Assembly (NCBI RefSeq): GCF_027019125.1 | Contig: NZ_JALUXE010000014.1 | Coordinates: 1-64,000, forward strand | Source: Roseovarius sp. | Lineage (GTDB): Bacteria; Pseudomonadota; Alphaproteobacteria; Rhodobacterales; Rhodobacteraceae | Direction: 5' to 3' | DNA: 64,000 nucleotides | Part shown: positions 1-7,911 of the stretch, one piece after another | Layout of the letters: every line of letters begins with the position of its first letter | Position numbering within the stretch: position 1 is the first letter of the stretch | Notes under the pieces: generated by a model | Databases searched by the model: none | What the model was told of the DNA's origin: nothing | What the model saw: the letters and a program-made list of their open reading frames with translations, nothing else | Program-made: the position numbers and the translations under genes

Positions 1-423
1 GATGGTTGGGAAACCTTGGCTCAGCCCATCGCTCCGATCAGCCTTGACCTCGCGGCCTGATCAGGCCCAAATCCACATGCTCGGAGAACGCCGCCGGAGA
101 ATTTCTACCAGATTCGAGACACAACCTTTTGATCCTCATGTTGAGTGTTTCGATGAACATGCCCAAAGCTGGCACCAAGGGGCTGTCAGCGAGAAACTTG
201 CCTCGCGAGGAATGCGCTGGCGCAGGGGAATTTTCTTGTTGAAGAGGGGCTTCCCCCGCGTCTGCTACGGCTGCCCGCTTATGTTCAGCAATCAGAAACA
301 CGGCGTTGAGGATCTGAGTTTGGCACTCACAAACTGAACGGTGTCGTCATGCTGCGTCGCAAGAACTGAGGACCAAGAAAAACCGCTGCGGCTTAATGGC
401 GGTCACTCCGTCACTGCGGGGCT
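1..423. other. Unassigned stretch at window edge
   Basis: I see no convincing gene here. Short open frames exist on both strands, but none has a recognisable motif together with a good ribosome binding site. It lies just downstream of the HipB-like regulator on the minus strand, where a hipA toxin gene would normally follow. No HipA-like sequence can be read, so the regulator appears to be an orphan. The segment belongs to the island that ends at the tRNA-Cys fragment near 3767. Confidence 0.4.
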
Positions 424-678
424 TCAGTCGAATATGTTGTCAAAATCAGATGCAGTGCCCTTGCTGCGTGTTCTGACCAAAAGCTCTAGGTCGAGGGCTG
501 CCAACAGCGCCAAGATCGTGTCGAGCTTTGTACCGCCCCGCCCGGCCTCAACTTTCGATATCGTTTCCTGCCAAACACCGCTGCGCGTGGCGAGATCGGC
601 CTGCGTTAAGTTTTTCTCTCGACGAGCCTGACGGATCGCATTTCCAAGATCTCGGGGAATTCGAACGAAGTTCTTCAA
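424..678 (-). CDS. HipB-like XRE family transcriptional regulator (orphan antitoxin-like)
   Basis: The 84-residue protein is almost entirely one helix-turn-helix of the XRE/HipB type. Residues around 10-65 carry the pattern IRQARREKNLTQADLA, then GVWQETISKVE, then a tail rich in leucine. HipB proteins bind operator palindromes and neutralise the HipA kinase. Two copies of a palindrome sit 20 and 47 bases upstream, as expected for autoregulation. No hipA follows on the same strand. It may be a solitary regulator left from a toxin-antitoxin pair, or may control the island. The family is clear; the partner is unknown. Confidence 0.75.
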   Translation of the reverse strand: MKNFVRIPRDLGNAIRQARREKNLTQADLATRSGVWQETISKVEAGRGGTKLDTILALLAALDLELLVRTRSKGTASDFDNIFD

Positions 679-697
679 GCCTGCCTCCAGCGCCGCC

Positions 698-742
698 TAT
701 GATGCCTAGATCATAGATCCAACATATGATCTAAAGATCATA
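698..742. promoter_or_regulatory. Twin operator palindromes upstream of the HipB-like gene
   Basis: Two 18-base sites lie 27 bases apart centre to centre. 725-742 reads TATGATC-TAAA-GATCATA, a perfect inverted repeat. 698-715 reads TATGATG-CCTA-GATCATA, with one mismatch. The arms and the 4-base spacer length match. They sit directly upstream of the regulator at 678 on the minus strand, so autorepression is the natural reading. Binding itself is inferred. Confidence 0.7.
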
Positions 743-768
743 AACGTAGCAGTCTAGCCCACGAAAAC

Positions 769-811
769 TTACGCTGCAGCGTAATTTTCCTACTTTTGCG
801 CTGTAGCGTAA
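769..811. promoter_or_regulatory. Paired inverted repeats upstream of abiE (candidate AbiEi operators)
   Basis: TTACGCTGCAGCGTAA at 769-784 is a perfect palindrome and TTGCGCTGTAGCGTAA at 796-811 is a near copy, 27 bases centre to centre. AbiEi antitoxins are known to repress their own operon by binding two inverted repeats in the promoter, so these are the obvious candidates. They lie about 115 bases before the abiEi start and about 70 bases before the best promoter match. An effect on a nearer, unseen promoter is also possible. Confidence 0.5.
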
Positions 812-878
812 ATTTCGCACCAGTTCTCCTTTTTGCCCTATGCCAGTTGCACCTACCGAGGGGTTGTTCCATGGTCCG

Positions 879-907
879 TTGACTTTCAGAAAAACATACC
901 ATATTTT
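879..907 (+). promoter_or_regulatory. Candidate sigma-70 promoter of abiEi-abiEii
   Basis: TTGACT at 879-884 and TATTTT at 902-907 are separated by 17 bases. The predicted start of transcription falls just before the AAGGAG ribosome binding site at 913-918, giving a very short leader before the ATG at 926. This is a consensus match only. Confidence 0.4.
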
Positions 908-925
908 CTGACAAGGAGTTCGAAC

Positions 926-1522
926 ATGATTACGTCAAACATCAAGCAACGCATCATCGGAAAAGGTCGCGGCGCAATCTTTGCGCCGACCGATTTTCTC
1001 GACATCGGATCCCGCGCAAGCGTAGATCAGGCCCTGTCACGCCTTGCTGATCAGGGTGTGATCCGCCGACTGACGCGGGGGCTGTATGACTACCCGAAGA
1101 AGAGCCCGCGCTTCGGATTTCTGTCGCCTTCCGCCGATGACATCGCAAAAGCTGTTGCTCGAAAGGACGGTCAGATCTTGCAACCTTCTCCTTCGATGGC
1201 TGCCAATCAGTTGGGCCTTTCCACTCAGGTACCATCCAAGCCGACCTACATGACCGACGGCCCAACCCGCACTAAGAAAGTTGGGCGGCAAGTCATCCAG
1301 TTCCGCAAGGCATCCCCCAAAACATTGGTCGGCGCAGGACATAAGACTGGGGTTGTCTTCCAGGCGTTGCGTTATGTCGGCAAGGACCGTGTCGACAGTC
1401 AAATCGTCGACCGCCTTGCACGCGCACTGGACGACGATGATCGGAAGCTCTTGGCAACGCAAAGCAGACACGTCCCTGCATGGATGCACCCCGTCGTGCA
1501 ACAGATTGTTGCACACGCTTAA
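926..1522 (+). CDS. abiEi: AbiEi-type antitoxin (DUF6088 family)
   Basis: The 198-residue protein has an N-terminal winged helix (about residues 1-60, including IFAPTDFLDIGSRASVDQAL and GVIRRLTRGLYDYPK). A C-terminal domain follows that ends with a run of basic and acidic residues. This is the layout of DUF6088/AbiEi proteins, which repress their operon and counteract the AbiEii toxin. The start at 926 is chosen because AAGGAG lies a few bases upstream; a longer frame to 833 lacks one. The next gene begins 3 bases after the stop, so the two are translated as a pair. AbiE is a type IV toxin-antitoxin system that causes abortive phage infection and stabilises mobile elements. Confidence 0.85.
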   Translation: MITSNIKQRIIGKGRGAIFAPTDFLDIGSRASVDQALSRLADQGVIRRLTRGLYDYPKKSPRFGFLSPSADDIAKAVARKDGQILQPSPSMAANQLGLSTQVPSKPTYMTDGPTRTKKVGRQVIQFRKASPKTLVGAGHKTGVVFQALRYVGKDRVDSQIVDRLARALDDDDRKLLATQSRHVPAWMHPVVQQIVAHA

Positions 1523-1524
1523 GC

Positions 1525-2532
1525 ATGGAAAATTTCGCCAACGACGCACCTGAACTCAGAGATGAAGCCTTTCAAGAAACTGCAGCGCAGCTTGGAATGT
1601 CGAAGGCAATCATCGAAAAAGATTTCTGGGTTTGCTGGTCCCTAAAGCAACTCTTTGCACTGCCATCTTTTGGCGAGCAAATGATCTTCAAGGGCGGAAC
1701 TTCCCTGTCCAAAGCCTACGACGTGATCCACCGTTTCTCCGAGGATGTGGACCTCTCGCTAGACCGCGAACAACTCGGGTTTGTAGGCGACCGTGACCCA
1801 GAAGACCCGGAGCTATCGGGTAAGAAGCAGAAAAGGTTGCTTCAGGAACTGGAGGAAGCGGCGAAAGAAGCCGTCGGAGGCCAACTACTGGCCGAGATTC
1901 AAACAGCGTTTGGCTCCAGCCTAGAACAAAATTTCACGCTATCGGTCGACCCAAGTGACCCGCAGACCATTCTCTTTGCCTACCCTACGTTGGCAAAAAG
2001 CGATGCGGGCTATGTCAAACCGGTTGTACGCTTTGAGTTCGGTGCCCGTGGCGTCCAGCTGCCTGCCGAGCAGATCGACATTACACCATACCTGCATCAG
2101 GCTTTTCCCGATCTTCTGAAAGACGGTCTGGTCGGCGTGAAAGTGTTGGGGGTCGAGCGCACGTTCTGGGAAAAAGCCACCATTTTGCATATGCTCTTTC
2201 ATCAAGATGCAACCAAACCCCTCGCAGATCGCATGTCCCGCCATTACTACGATATGGCACAGCTGATTGGGCATGAAGCCAAAAAACGTGCCCTCGAAAA
2301 GCTTGATTTGCTGACCCAAGTCGCTCATCACAAATCGGTATTCTTCAAATCCGCCTGGGCAAACTACGACGAGGCCAAGCCCGGTTCTTTGCGCTTGACC
2401 CCAAACGCCGATCTCTCTGTCGCTCTTCGAAAAGACTATGCTGGGATGCGGGAAATGATCATCGGTGATGCACCAAACTTCGATGAAATCATCGCTACGA
2501 TCGGGACCTTCGAGACCGAGATCAACAGCTGA
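1525..2532 (+). CDS. abiEii: AbiEii-type nucleotidyltransferase toxin
   Basis: The 335-residue protein has the nucleotidyltransferase signature of AbiEii/COG2253: FKGGTSLSKAY at about residue 55, followed by FSEDVDLSL, which supplies the acidic metal-binding pair. A lysine-containing FWEKATILHML segment lies further on. Such toxins transfer nucleotides to cellular targets such as tRNA and stop growth. The start at 1525 is preferred over 1480 because it follows the antitoxin stop by 3 bases and restores the usual family length. All key motifs are present, so the toxin looks intact. Confidence 0.87.
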   Translation: MENFANDAPELRDEAFQETAAQLGMSKAIIEKDFWVCWSLKQLFALPSFGEQMIFKGGTSLSKAYDVIHRFSEDVDLSLDREQLGFVGDRDPEDPELSGKKQKRLLQELEEAAKEAVGGQLLAEIQTAFGSSLEQNFTLSVDPSDPQTILFAYPTLAKSDAGYVKPVVRFEFGARGVQLPAEQIDITPYLHQAFPDLLKDGLVGVKVLGVERTFWEKATILHMLFHQDATKPLADRMSRHYYDMAQLIGHEAKKRALEKLDLLTQVAHHKSVFFKSAWANYDEAKPGSLRLTPNADLSVALRKDYAGMREMIIGDAPNFDEIIATIGTFETEINS

Positions 2533-2606
2533 CCAGAGGACGCGAATTCTCAAAGGCTTTGCCCTGAGTTCAAGCGCACGAAACGCACTGTTCACGCCGA
2601 TCCTTT

Positions 2607-3470
2607 TCACGCCTGCAGCCCCGCAGCGCGAACCTGTTCGGGCGTCACCATCTTTGACGCGATCAAGTCTTCGATCTGTCGGTTGGTGATGTGGCGGCAC
2701 AAGGGATGGCGCTCTTGGATCCATTCGGCAAGGCTCGCACGGCCTTTGGCTTTGGCCTCTCGTGCCTTCTCGCGGTCCGCCTGTACCTGGGCGAGCCCCT
2801 TCTCCCACCGGCGCATCTTGAACCAGTTGTCCGAAAAACAGACCTTGCTGCGCGTGTAGCCTTCGCTTTCCTTGGCATAGGCTTTGATCGCTTGCTTCAG
2901 GTCATCGGGCTCCACACCGGCTTTCACAGCCGCTGCAATCAGGCGCAGAGTAGTCCGCCGGTCTCGGATCCTGTCTTCGGGATAGGCCGCCAAGATCTTC
3001 TCAGCTTCAAGATCTTCAACCTCCTCCGCCGCCTCGCGCTTGCGCGTAGGTGGTTTATGGATGGTTTTAGGGTGGTTTGGGGTCCACCGTGAACCCCGTA
3101 CCCCGTTCACCGTGGACCCCGTACCGGGTTCAGGCTGGACGGGGTTCACAGTGACCCCCGTCTCAATCTCGGGCTCTGCAGTAGGTTCGAGCGCGGCCAC
3201 GCGCTCCAGAACGATGCGGTAAATGACGGTGTAGCCATTCTTGCAGTGCCGCCGCCCTGTCTCGATCAGAATGCCTTCTCGCAGGAAGTCGATGATGGTA
3301 CGCTTCACCGTGCTCTCGCTGAGCTCTGTGTGGCGCTGGATCGTCCCCTTAGAGCACCAGATGCCCGAGCCATCATCGCTCGCCTTGTCGGCCAGGAACA
3401 TAATGATCTGCTTGCGCACGGCGCTGCCAAAGCGGCGCTCGGCGCATTCGTTTGCGATGCGCCAGCTCAT
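2607..3470 (-). CDS. Winged-helix replication-type protein (lambda O-like organisation)
   Basis: The 287-residue protein has an N-terminal winged helix (residues about 15-75, with GIWCSKGTIQRHTELSESTVKRTI typical of helix-turn-helix domains of phage and plasmid replication proteins). A low-complexity middle follows (about 95-150), then a basic helical C-terminal half. The middle segment is encoded by palindromic DNA repeats (3079-3159), as the origin lies inside the O gene of phage lambda. The gene faces the AbiE pair tail to tail and lies just inside the tRNA-Cys att fragment, fitting a replication or maintenance protein of the left island. Exact function is inferred from organisation rather than from a specific family match. 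Confidence 0.55.
   Translation of the reverse strand: MSWRIANECAERRFGSAVRKQIIMFLADKASDDGSGIWCSKGTIQRHTELSESTVKRTIIDFLREGILIETGRRHCKNGYTVIYRIVLERVAALEPTAEPEIETGVTVNPVQPEPGTGSTVNGVRGSRWTPNHPKTIHKPPTRKREAAEEVEDLEAEKILAAYPEDRIRDRRTTLRLIAAAVKAGVEPDDLKQAIKAYAKESEGYTRSKVCFSDNWFKMRRWEKGLAQVQADREKAREAKAKGRASLAEWIQERHPLCRHITNRQIEDLIASKMVTPEQVRAAGLQA
3079..3159. repeat. Palindromic iterons inside the replication-type gene
   Basis: Three 19-base imperfect palindromes share a core. They are GGGGTCCAC-C-GTGAACCCC (3079-3097), CCCGTTCAC-C-GTGGACCCC (3102-3120) and GGGGTTCAC-A-GTGACCCCC (3141-3159). A degenerate fourth copy lies near 3125-3139. They are translated as the low-complexity middle of the winged-helix protein. 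Dyad iterons within the initiator gene are the hallmark of lambdoid origins, so this may be an origin or an autoregulatory site. Confidence 0.6.
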
Positions 3471-3576
3471 TGGACCACCTCAACGGTCAGAGGTCGCGAA
3501 AAAGCCGACTGAGCGTTTGCGGTGCGGCGCTGGCCTGTGCTAAGGTGCTTCGAAAGCTGACAGGCTTTTTTTATTT

Positions 3577-3615
3577 GGCCCCGGTTCACAGTTGCCGCTG
3601 TGACGGGGCCTTTTT
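3577..3615. terminator. GC-rich hairpin with T tail, upstream of the replication-type gene
   Basis: GGCCCCGGTTCACAG (3577-3591) pairs with CTGTGACGGGGCC (3598-3610), with a small bulge. The arms are followed on the plus strand by TTTTT (3611-3615). The arms contain TTCACAG/CTGTGA, similar to the iteron core, so the site may also bind the initiator. The minus strand also has an A/T-rich flank, so it could work in both directions. Confidence 0.5.
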
Positions 3616-3719
3616 CGTTTTGAACCGGCGAATTTGGCTTTGAAACTTTCGCTTTTTGTTCACTTTTTGTCAGGGGGTGTTTTGCACCCTTAAGCCGTTG
3701 GTTTTGCTTCTTGCCCTTC

Positions 3720-3767
3720 TGGATTGCAAATCCGTGTACAGGAGTTCGATTCTCCTACTCGCCTCCA
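3720..3767 (+). other. 3' fragment of tRNA-Cys(GCA): candidate attachment site of the left island
   Basis: From the anticodon arm onward the sequence matches a tRNA-Cys. It has TGGATTGCAAATCCG with anticodon GCA, then a T arm reading GGAGTTCGATTCTCC, then an acceptor strand ACTCGCC ending TCCA. The 5' half, which should start GGCGAGT, is absent upstream. A 3'-only tRNA copy is what integration into a tRNA gene leaves at the far end of an island. The intact gene should lie to the left, outside this window, and everything from there to 3767 would be the island. It is not expected to make a functional tRNA. Confidence 0.75.
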
Positions 3768-3878
3768 TTTAACTTCATTCAGCTGAAAATTGCGGTCGAC
3801 GCGCACAAGCGCGTCTGTGGTTTGTGTCGCTCTCCAATGATCGCTCAGATAACGGCACCCTACCACCCTTGCAGAGAG

Positions 3879-3904
3879 AACCCGCCGACCTGCGCCGGCG
3901 GGTT
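3879..3904 (-). terminator. Terminator hairpin after the RTX gene
   Basis: AACCCGCCG (3879-3887) and CGGCGGGTT (3896-3904) form a 9-base stem with an 8-base loop just beyond the stop of the RTX gene on the minus strand. It is followed by a pyrimidine-rich TTCTCTCT stretch. The U tract is weak. Confidence 0.55.
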
Positions 3905-3913
3905 CGAGAGGTT

Positions 3914-6109
3914 TCAAAGGAACTGGAAATCGTCCACGGTCAGTTGAGACGCCGCGATGCCCTCGACGAGGATCGTATTGCCGTTCACGGTCATTTGCGC
4001 GCCCGCCACCGTGTCGACGATATTCATCGCCGCAACGAAACCCGCCAGACCGTTGCCGCCGTTGTTGATGTTCTCAACTCCGGTATCGGGATCGAAACGG
4101 CGGATGAAGAAGCGGTCGATGCCATCCTCGAAATCGGTGATCACGTCCGCCTCACCCTCGAAGAAGGACGAGAACACGAATTGATCCGCACCGCTGCCAC
4201 CGGTGATCTGGTCATTGCCCGCGCCTGCATTGATCGTGTCATTGCCTGCGCCGCCGTCGATCAGGTCATCCCGGCCACCGCCCGCAAGGAAATCATTGCC
4301 GTCTCCGCCAAAGATATCGTCGTCGCCTTCGCCGCCGCCCACGCGGTCGTCGCCCGCGCCGGCATCAATCGTATCACGCCCGGTGCCGCCGCCGATGTCG
4401 TCATTGCCCGCGCCCGCGTCGATCAGGTCAGTGCCGAAACTGCCCGACATGCTGTCATTGCCATCACCGCCCGAGAGCGTGTCATTGTCCGCCCCGCCGG
4501 CGACCACGTCATTGCCTGTGCCGCCCGTGATGCTATCCGCGCCAAAGCCGCCGCCGATGATGTCATCGCCGTCGCCACCGTCGATGGTGTCATTCCCCAG
4601 ACCGCCACCGATGTTGTCGTGGCCGAGGCCGCCGAAGATCAGATCATTGCCATCCGCCCCGGCAATCGAGTCATTCCCATCTCCTCCGTCGAGAATATCG
4701 TTGCCAGACTGACCGAACACACCATCATCGCCCCCCAGACCGCGCAGCACGTCATCGCCTGCATTGCCGATCAATGTATCCGCCAATTCGGTGCCGACAC
4801 TGGCCAAGGGCACCTCAAGCGCCGAGGTCAGGAAACTCTCGTCATTGGTGAGGGCAAAATCCAATACCGCATTGTCGAAGGCCGCGCTGCCCTCTTGCAA
4901 TCCCGCCGCAAGCGCTGCATCGCGCGCCGCAGCAAGAACTCCGGGATCAAGCGTGTCCAACGAGACAATCGCACCGGGAAAATCCGACTGAAAGAACCCA
5001 TCGGGGCTCTCGCCCGCGTCGTAGGTAAAGAGGCTGTCCCCAAGATTGCTGACCCGCCAATCATCGCGATAGGCGCCATAAAGCTCCGAGAAGACCAGGG
5101 GCCGTGCGAGCACGGTGCCATCAGCCCGCGCGATGTCATTGTCGGGGTTTCCATCGCCATCGCCAAGCAGCCCCTCAAGCGATCCGAGCAGTTCGGCGTT
5201 CAGACGCACGTCGAGGTCAAGCCGACCATCCCGCACCCGCACGACAACCTGACTGTCGCCGTTGCCGATCACCGCATCCGCGCCGGGATAGACAATGGTG
5301 TAAACATCGCCGCGCCGGTAAATGCGCCCCTCGCCCACATCAAGCGCCGATCCATCCGCCAGAGCAACCGCCACGCCATTCACGTGCAGCGGTTCCGCAT
5401 CCGCCGCGTCGATCATCACCGGCGTGCCATCGAGATTGGTGGCAATCGCCTGATTGACGCTGACATTCTCGCCCACCGGAACCATCCGCGCCTGCAAGGC
5501 AAAGCCCTGCGCATCGGTGGATTGCAACAGAACGAACTCACCCGCCGCCTGGAAATCGTAATCCACCCCATCCAGGGTCTTGAGATGCGGATCACCAGAG
5601 ACCCATCCCGGCAGGGCATCGGTCGAAAACTGCGGCAAGAGGTCAAGAAAGGCGTCGACGATGTCAGGATTGCCCGGCCCTGTAAAATCGAAAGCATCCA
5701 GCAGCAAGGTATCCGCGGGCACCCCCTCAAACACGGCCCGGATCGCGGCAAAACCAACGGTCAGGATGCTGACATCGCCCGCGGCAATGTCTTCCAGAAC
5801 ACCGATCGACTGATCGATGACCTCCTGCACACTCAGCCCGTCCGGTATGAGATCCGGCGTCAGTATCGCCGAGAGTTGGGCGCGGATCGTGGGGATCACG
5901 CTGAGCAGAAAGCTGAAGTCCGTGTTCAGCAGGCTCGCTTCTGCCGCGTCGAGCAAGGCAAGGTATTCTCCAACCGTGATGGTCTCGGGATCGACAGCAA
6001 GCGCATTGCTCAGATCCTGATCGTTGAGAAAGGTCAGTGCCGTCAGCAATTGACCATTCAGTGCGGTCAGATCATCGAGGCTGGTCACGTCAAATGAGTC
6101 GGGAAACAT
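3914..6109 (-). CDS. Secreted VWD/RTX calcium-binding repeat protein
   Basis: The 731-residue acidic protein lacks an N-terminal signal peptide. Residues 1-180 are helical and unassigned. Residues about 190-360 resemble a von Willebrand factor type D domain, starting GDPHLKTLDGVDYDFQAAGEF. From about 450 to 640 there are tandem RTX nonapeptides (GGxGxDxUx) that bind calcium after export. The C-terminus (GADQFVFSS onward) matches the tail of type I-secreted RTX proteins and ends in a hydrophobic DFQFL. Export through an ABC/HlyD/TolC machine is expected, but no such genes are nearby. A surface or adhesive role is likely and no enzymatic domain is visible. It is the first core gene after the tRNA-Cys fragment. 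Confidence 0.85.
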   Translation of the reverse strand: MFPDSFDVTSLDDLTALNGQLLTALTFLNDQDLSNALAVDPETITVGEYLALLDAAEASLLNTDFSFLLSVIPTIRAQLSAILTPDLIPDGLSVQEVIDQSIGVLEDIAAGDVSILTVGFAAIRAVFEGVPADTLLLDAFDFTGPGNPDIVDAFLDLLPQFSTDALPGWVSGDPHLKTLDGVDYDFQAAGEFVLLQSTDAQGFALQARMVPVGENVSVNQAIATNLDGTPVMIDAADAEPLHVNGVAVALADGSALDVGEGRIYRRGDVYTIVYPGADAVIGNGDSQVVVRVRDGRLDLDVRLNAELLGSLEGLLGDGDGNPDNDIARADGTVLARPLVFSELYGAYRDDWRVSNLGDSLFTYDAGESPDGFFQSDFPGAIVSLDTLDPGVLAAARDAALAAGLQEGSAAFDNAVLDFALTNDESFLTSALEVPLASVGTELADTLIGNAGDDVLRGLGGDDGVFGQSGNDILDGGDGNDSIAGADGNDLIFGGLGHDNIGGGLGNDTIDGGDGDDIIGGGFGADSITGGTGNDVVAGGADNDTLSGGDGNDSMSGSFGTDLIDAGAGNDDIGGGTGRDTIDAGAGDDRVGGGEGDDDIFGGDGNDFLAGGGRDDLIDGGAGNDTINAGAGNDQITGGSGADQFVFSSFFEGEADVITDFEDGIDRFFIRRFDPDTGVENINNGGNGLAGFVAAMNIVDTVAGAQMTVNGNTILVEGIAASQLTVDDFQFL

Positions 6110-6640
6110 TCAGGGCTCCATTTCAATAATAGGGTATTCTCATAAATCTTGTCCGCACAGGCCAATGACTGAGGCACGCCGGACCGACACACTCCACCAC
6201 TCAACCGACAAACACCCGACACCGCCCCCTGCGCGCCAAAATGCAATGCACACAGTGGGATGGATGATGTGAACCACTCACTGAGAACCCGGGTGCTCTG
6301 CTGGCTGATACTATGCAAAAGCATAGACATCACGAAACCGTGAAATCAAGCGGCGCGTGAGATGACCGCGTGGGAAAATTCCGCCGTTTGCCACAGGTGC
6401 GCAGCGCTGTTGCATGACACTATCAGGCATGCTCCGGGCAAGCGGGACTTTCGCACCAGAGACCCTTGGCGAGAGCAAGCCCATCGTAACCACCGCCCCT
6501 GAGGCTTGCCGGGTAGTGATCCGACGCGCCGTGCCGGAACGCGGGGCCACAGACGTCACGCCAGTTGAATTTTTGGTGTTAAACCATTGATCCTTTTCCT
6601 TTCTAATGATTGGTGTCCCCGACATTCAGGAGAAAGCTCT
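6110..6640. other. Gene-free spacer between divergent RTX and monooxygenase genes
   Basis: About 530 bases separate the two divergent starts. Short open frames are present but none has recognisable sequence or a convincing ribosome binding site. It must hold the promoters of both neighbours. The stretch near 6120-6150 is AT-rich, but I could not assign a clean promoter. Confidence 0.4.
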
Positions 6641-7849
6641 ATGCAGATCGCAGTCGTCGGCGCGGGCATTGGCGGTTTGGCATGCACACTATTGCTGCGC
6701 CGACAAAATCATTCCGTCTCCATCTTTGATCAATTCACGGAACCGGCACCTGTCGGCTCTGGGCTCATGCTTCAACCCGTCGGGCTGGCGGTTCTCGATC
6801 ACATGGGGCTTGGAGACGCGGCACGAGACATGGGCGCCCCGATATCAAGGCTGCTTGGACGTTCCGCGCGCAGTGGACGTCGCGTGCTTGACACACGCTA
6901 CGGCGCGCAACCCGGGCTCGGAATACACCGGGCCGCTGTGTTCGACCTGCTGTTCAAGGCGGCGATGACAAGCGGGCCAACCCTGCATAAGGATCGCAAG
7001 GTCATCGCGCAAAAGGACGGTCGGCTTCACTTCGCAAACGGTGAACGGTCCGAGGCGTTTGATCTCATCATAGATTCCTCCGGTGCCGGCTCATTGCTTT
7101 CACCGCTTGTCGCCCGCCCTCTGGCTTTTGGCGCAATTTGGGGAACCGTGGATTGGGTTGACGTCGCTCTGCCCTCTCACATGCTGACCCAACGCTATCG
7201 GCTAGCCAATCGCATGACCGGCATATTACCCGTCGGGCGCATGCCCGGCGATGACATCCCCAAGGCCGCGCTGTTTTGGCTTTTGCCCCATGATGGGCAC
7301 GCCGAATGGCTCGACCGGGGTCTTGAGGCCTGGAAAGCCGAAGCCTGCGACCTCTGGCCAGCCTTGGCCCCGTTTGTTGCACAGATCGACGCACCCGAGC
7401 GAATGACAATGGCCCGCTATAGCCACGGCACCCTGACACGCCCGATCGCGCCCGGCATCGCCTTTATCGGGGATGCCGCGCATCGCGCGAGCCCACAGTT
7501 GGGCCAAGGGGCCAACATGGCCCTGCTCGACGCCTTTGCCTTGGCCCATTGGCTTGAACGTGAACCGCCCACGACCGCATTGGAGCGCTACGCGGCTTCC
7601 CGCCACCGGCATGTGGGTCTTTATCAGCTTGCCAGCCGGGTGTTCACACCGCTCTATCAGAGTGAGAGCCGTGTTCTGCCCTGGCTGCGCGACACACTCC
7701 TTTTCCCGGCAAGCATAGTGCCGCCGATCTCATGGACGCTGACCTCGCTGGTTCGAGGTGACCTGCTACCACCGATACGCGGCGCAGATTTGCCTCTACT
7801 GCCTCGCAGATTCTTAACCGAGATTTCCGGCAAGAATAGCCATGGATAG
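6641..7849 (+). CDS. FAD-dependent monooxygenase (UbiH/salicylate hydroxylase-like)
   Basis: The 402-residue protein begins with the dinucleotide-binding motif AVVGAGIGGLAC. In the C-terminal half it carries the second FAD contact, FIGDAAHRASPQLGQGANMALLDA. Both are diagnostic of class A flavoprotein hydroxylases (PF01494), which use NAD(P)H and oxygen to hydroxylate aromatic or quinone-like substrates. The start at 6641 is chosen because CAGGAGA lies about 8 bases upstream, and it puts the FAD motif at the very N-terminus as usual. It stands alone, so the substrate cannot be read from context. Confidence 0.82.
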   Translation: MQIAVVGAGIGGLACTLLLRRQNHSVSIFDQFTEPAPVGSGLMLQPVGLAVLDHMGLGDAARDMGAPISRLLGRSARSGRRVLDTRYGAQPGLGIHRAAVFDLLFKAAMTSGPTLHKDRKVIAQKDGRLHFANGERSEAFDLIIDSSGAGSLLSPLVARPLAFGAIWGTVDWVDVALPSHMLTQRYRLANRMTGILPVGRMPGDDIPKAALFWLLPHDGHAEWLDRGLEAWKAEACDLWPALAPFVAQIDAPERMTMARYSHGTLTRPIAPGIAFIGDAAHRASPQLGQGANMALLDAFALAHWLEREPPTTALERYAASRHRHVGLYQLASRVFTPLYQSESRVLPWLRDTLLFPASIVPPISWTLTSLVRGDLLPPIRGADLPLLPRRFLTEISGKNSHG

Positions 7850-7911
7850 GACCGTGAAGCTTTATAAACCTTTGAAGACGATCAAGCGGCGCAAAGGAAC
7901 TGCTATAGTAT

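Noticed and set aside
4203-4712. Serine/proline-rich open frame with repeats
   Set aside because: It is a frame of the RTX nonapeptide DNA repeats read on the wrong strand.
3824-6097. Very long plus-strand open frame over the RTX gene
   Set aside because: It is the mirror of the repeat-rich RTX gene on the minus strand. The product is an Ile/Ala/Arg-rich repeat without domain, signal or ribosome binding site.
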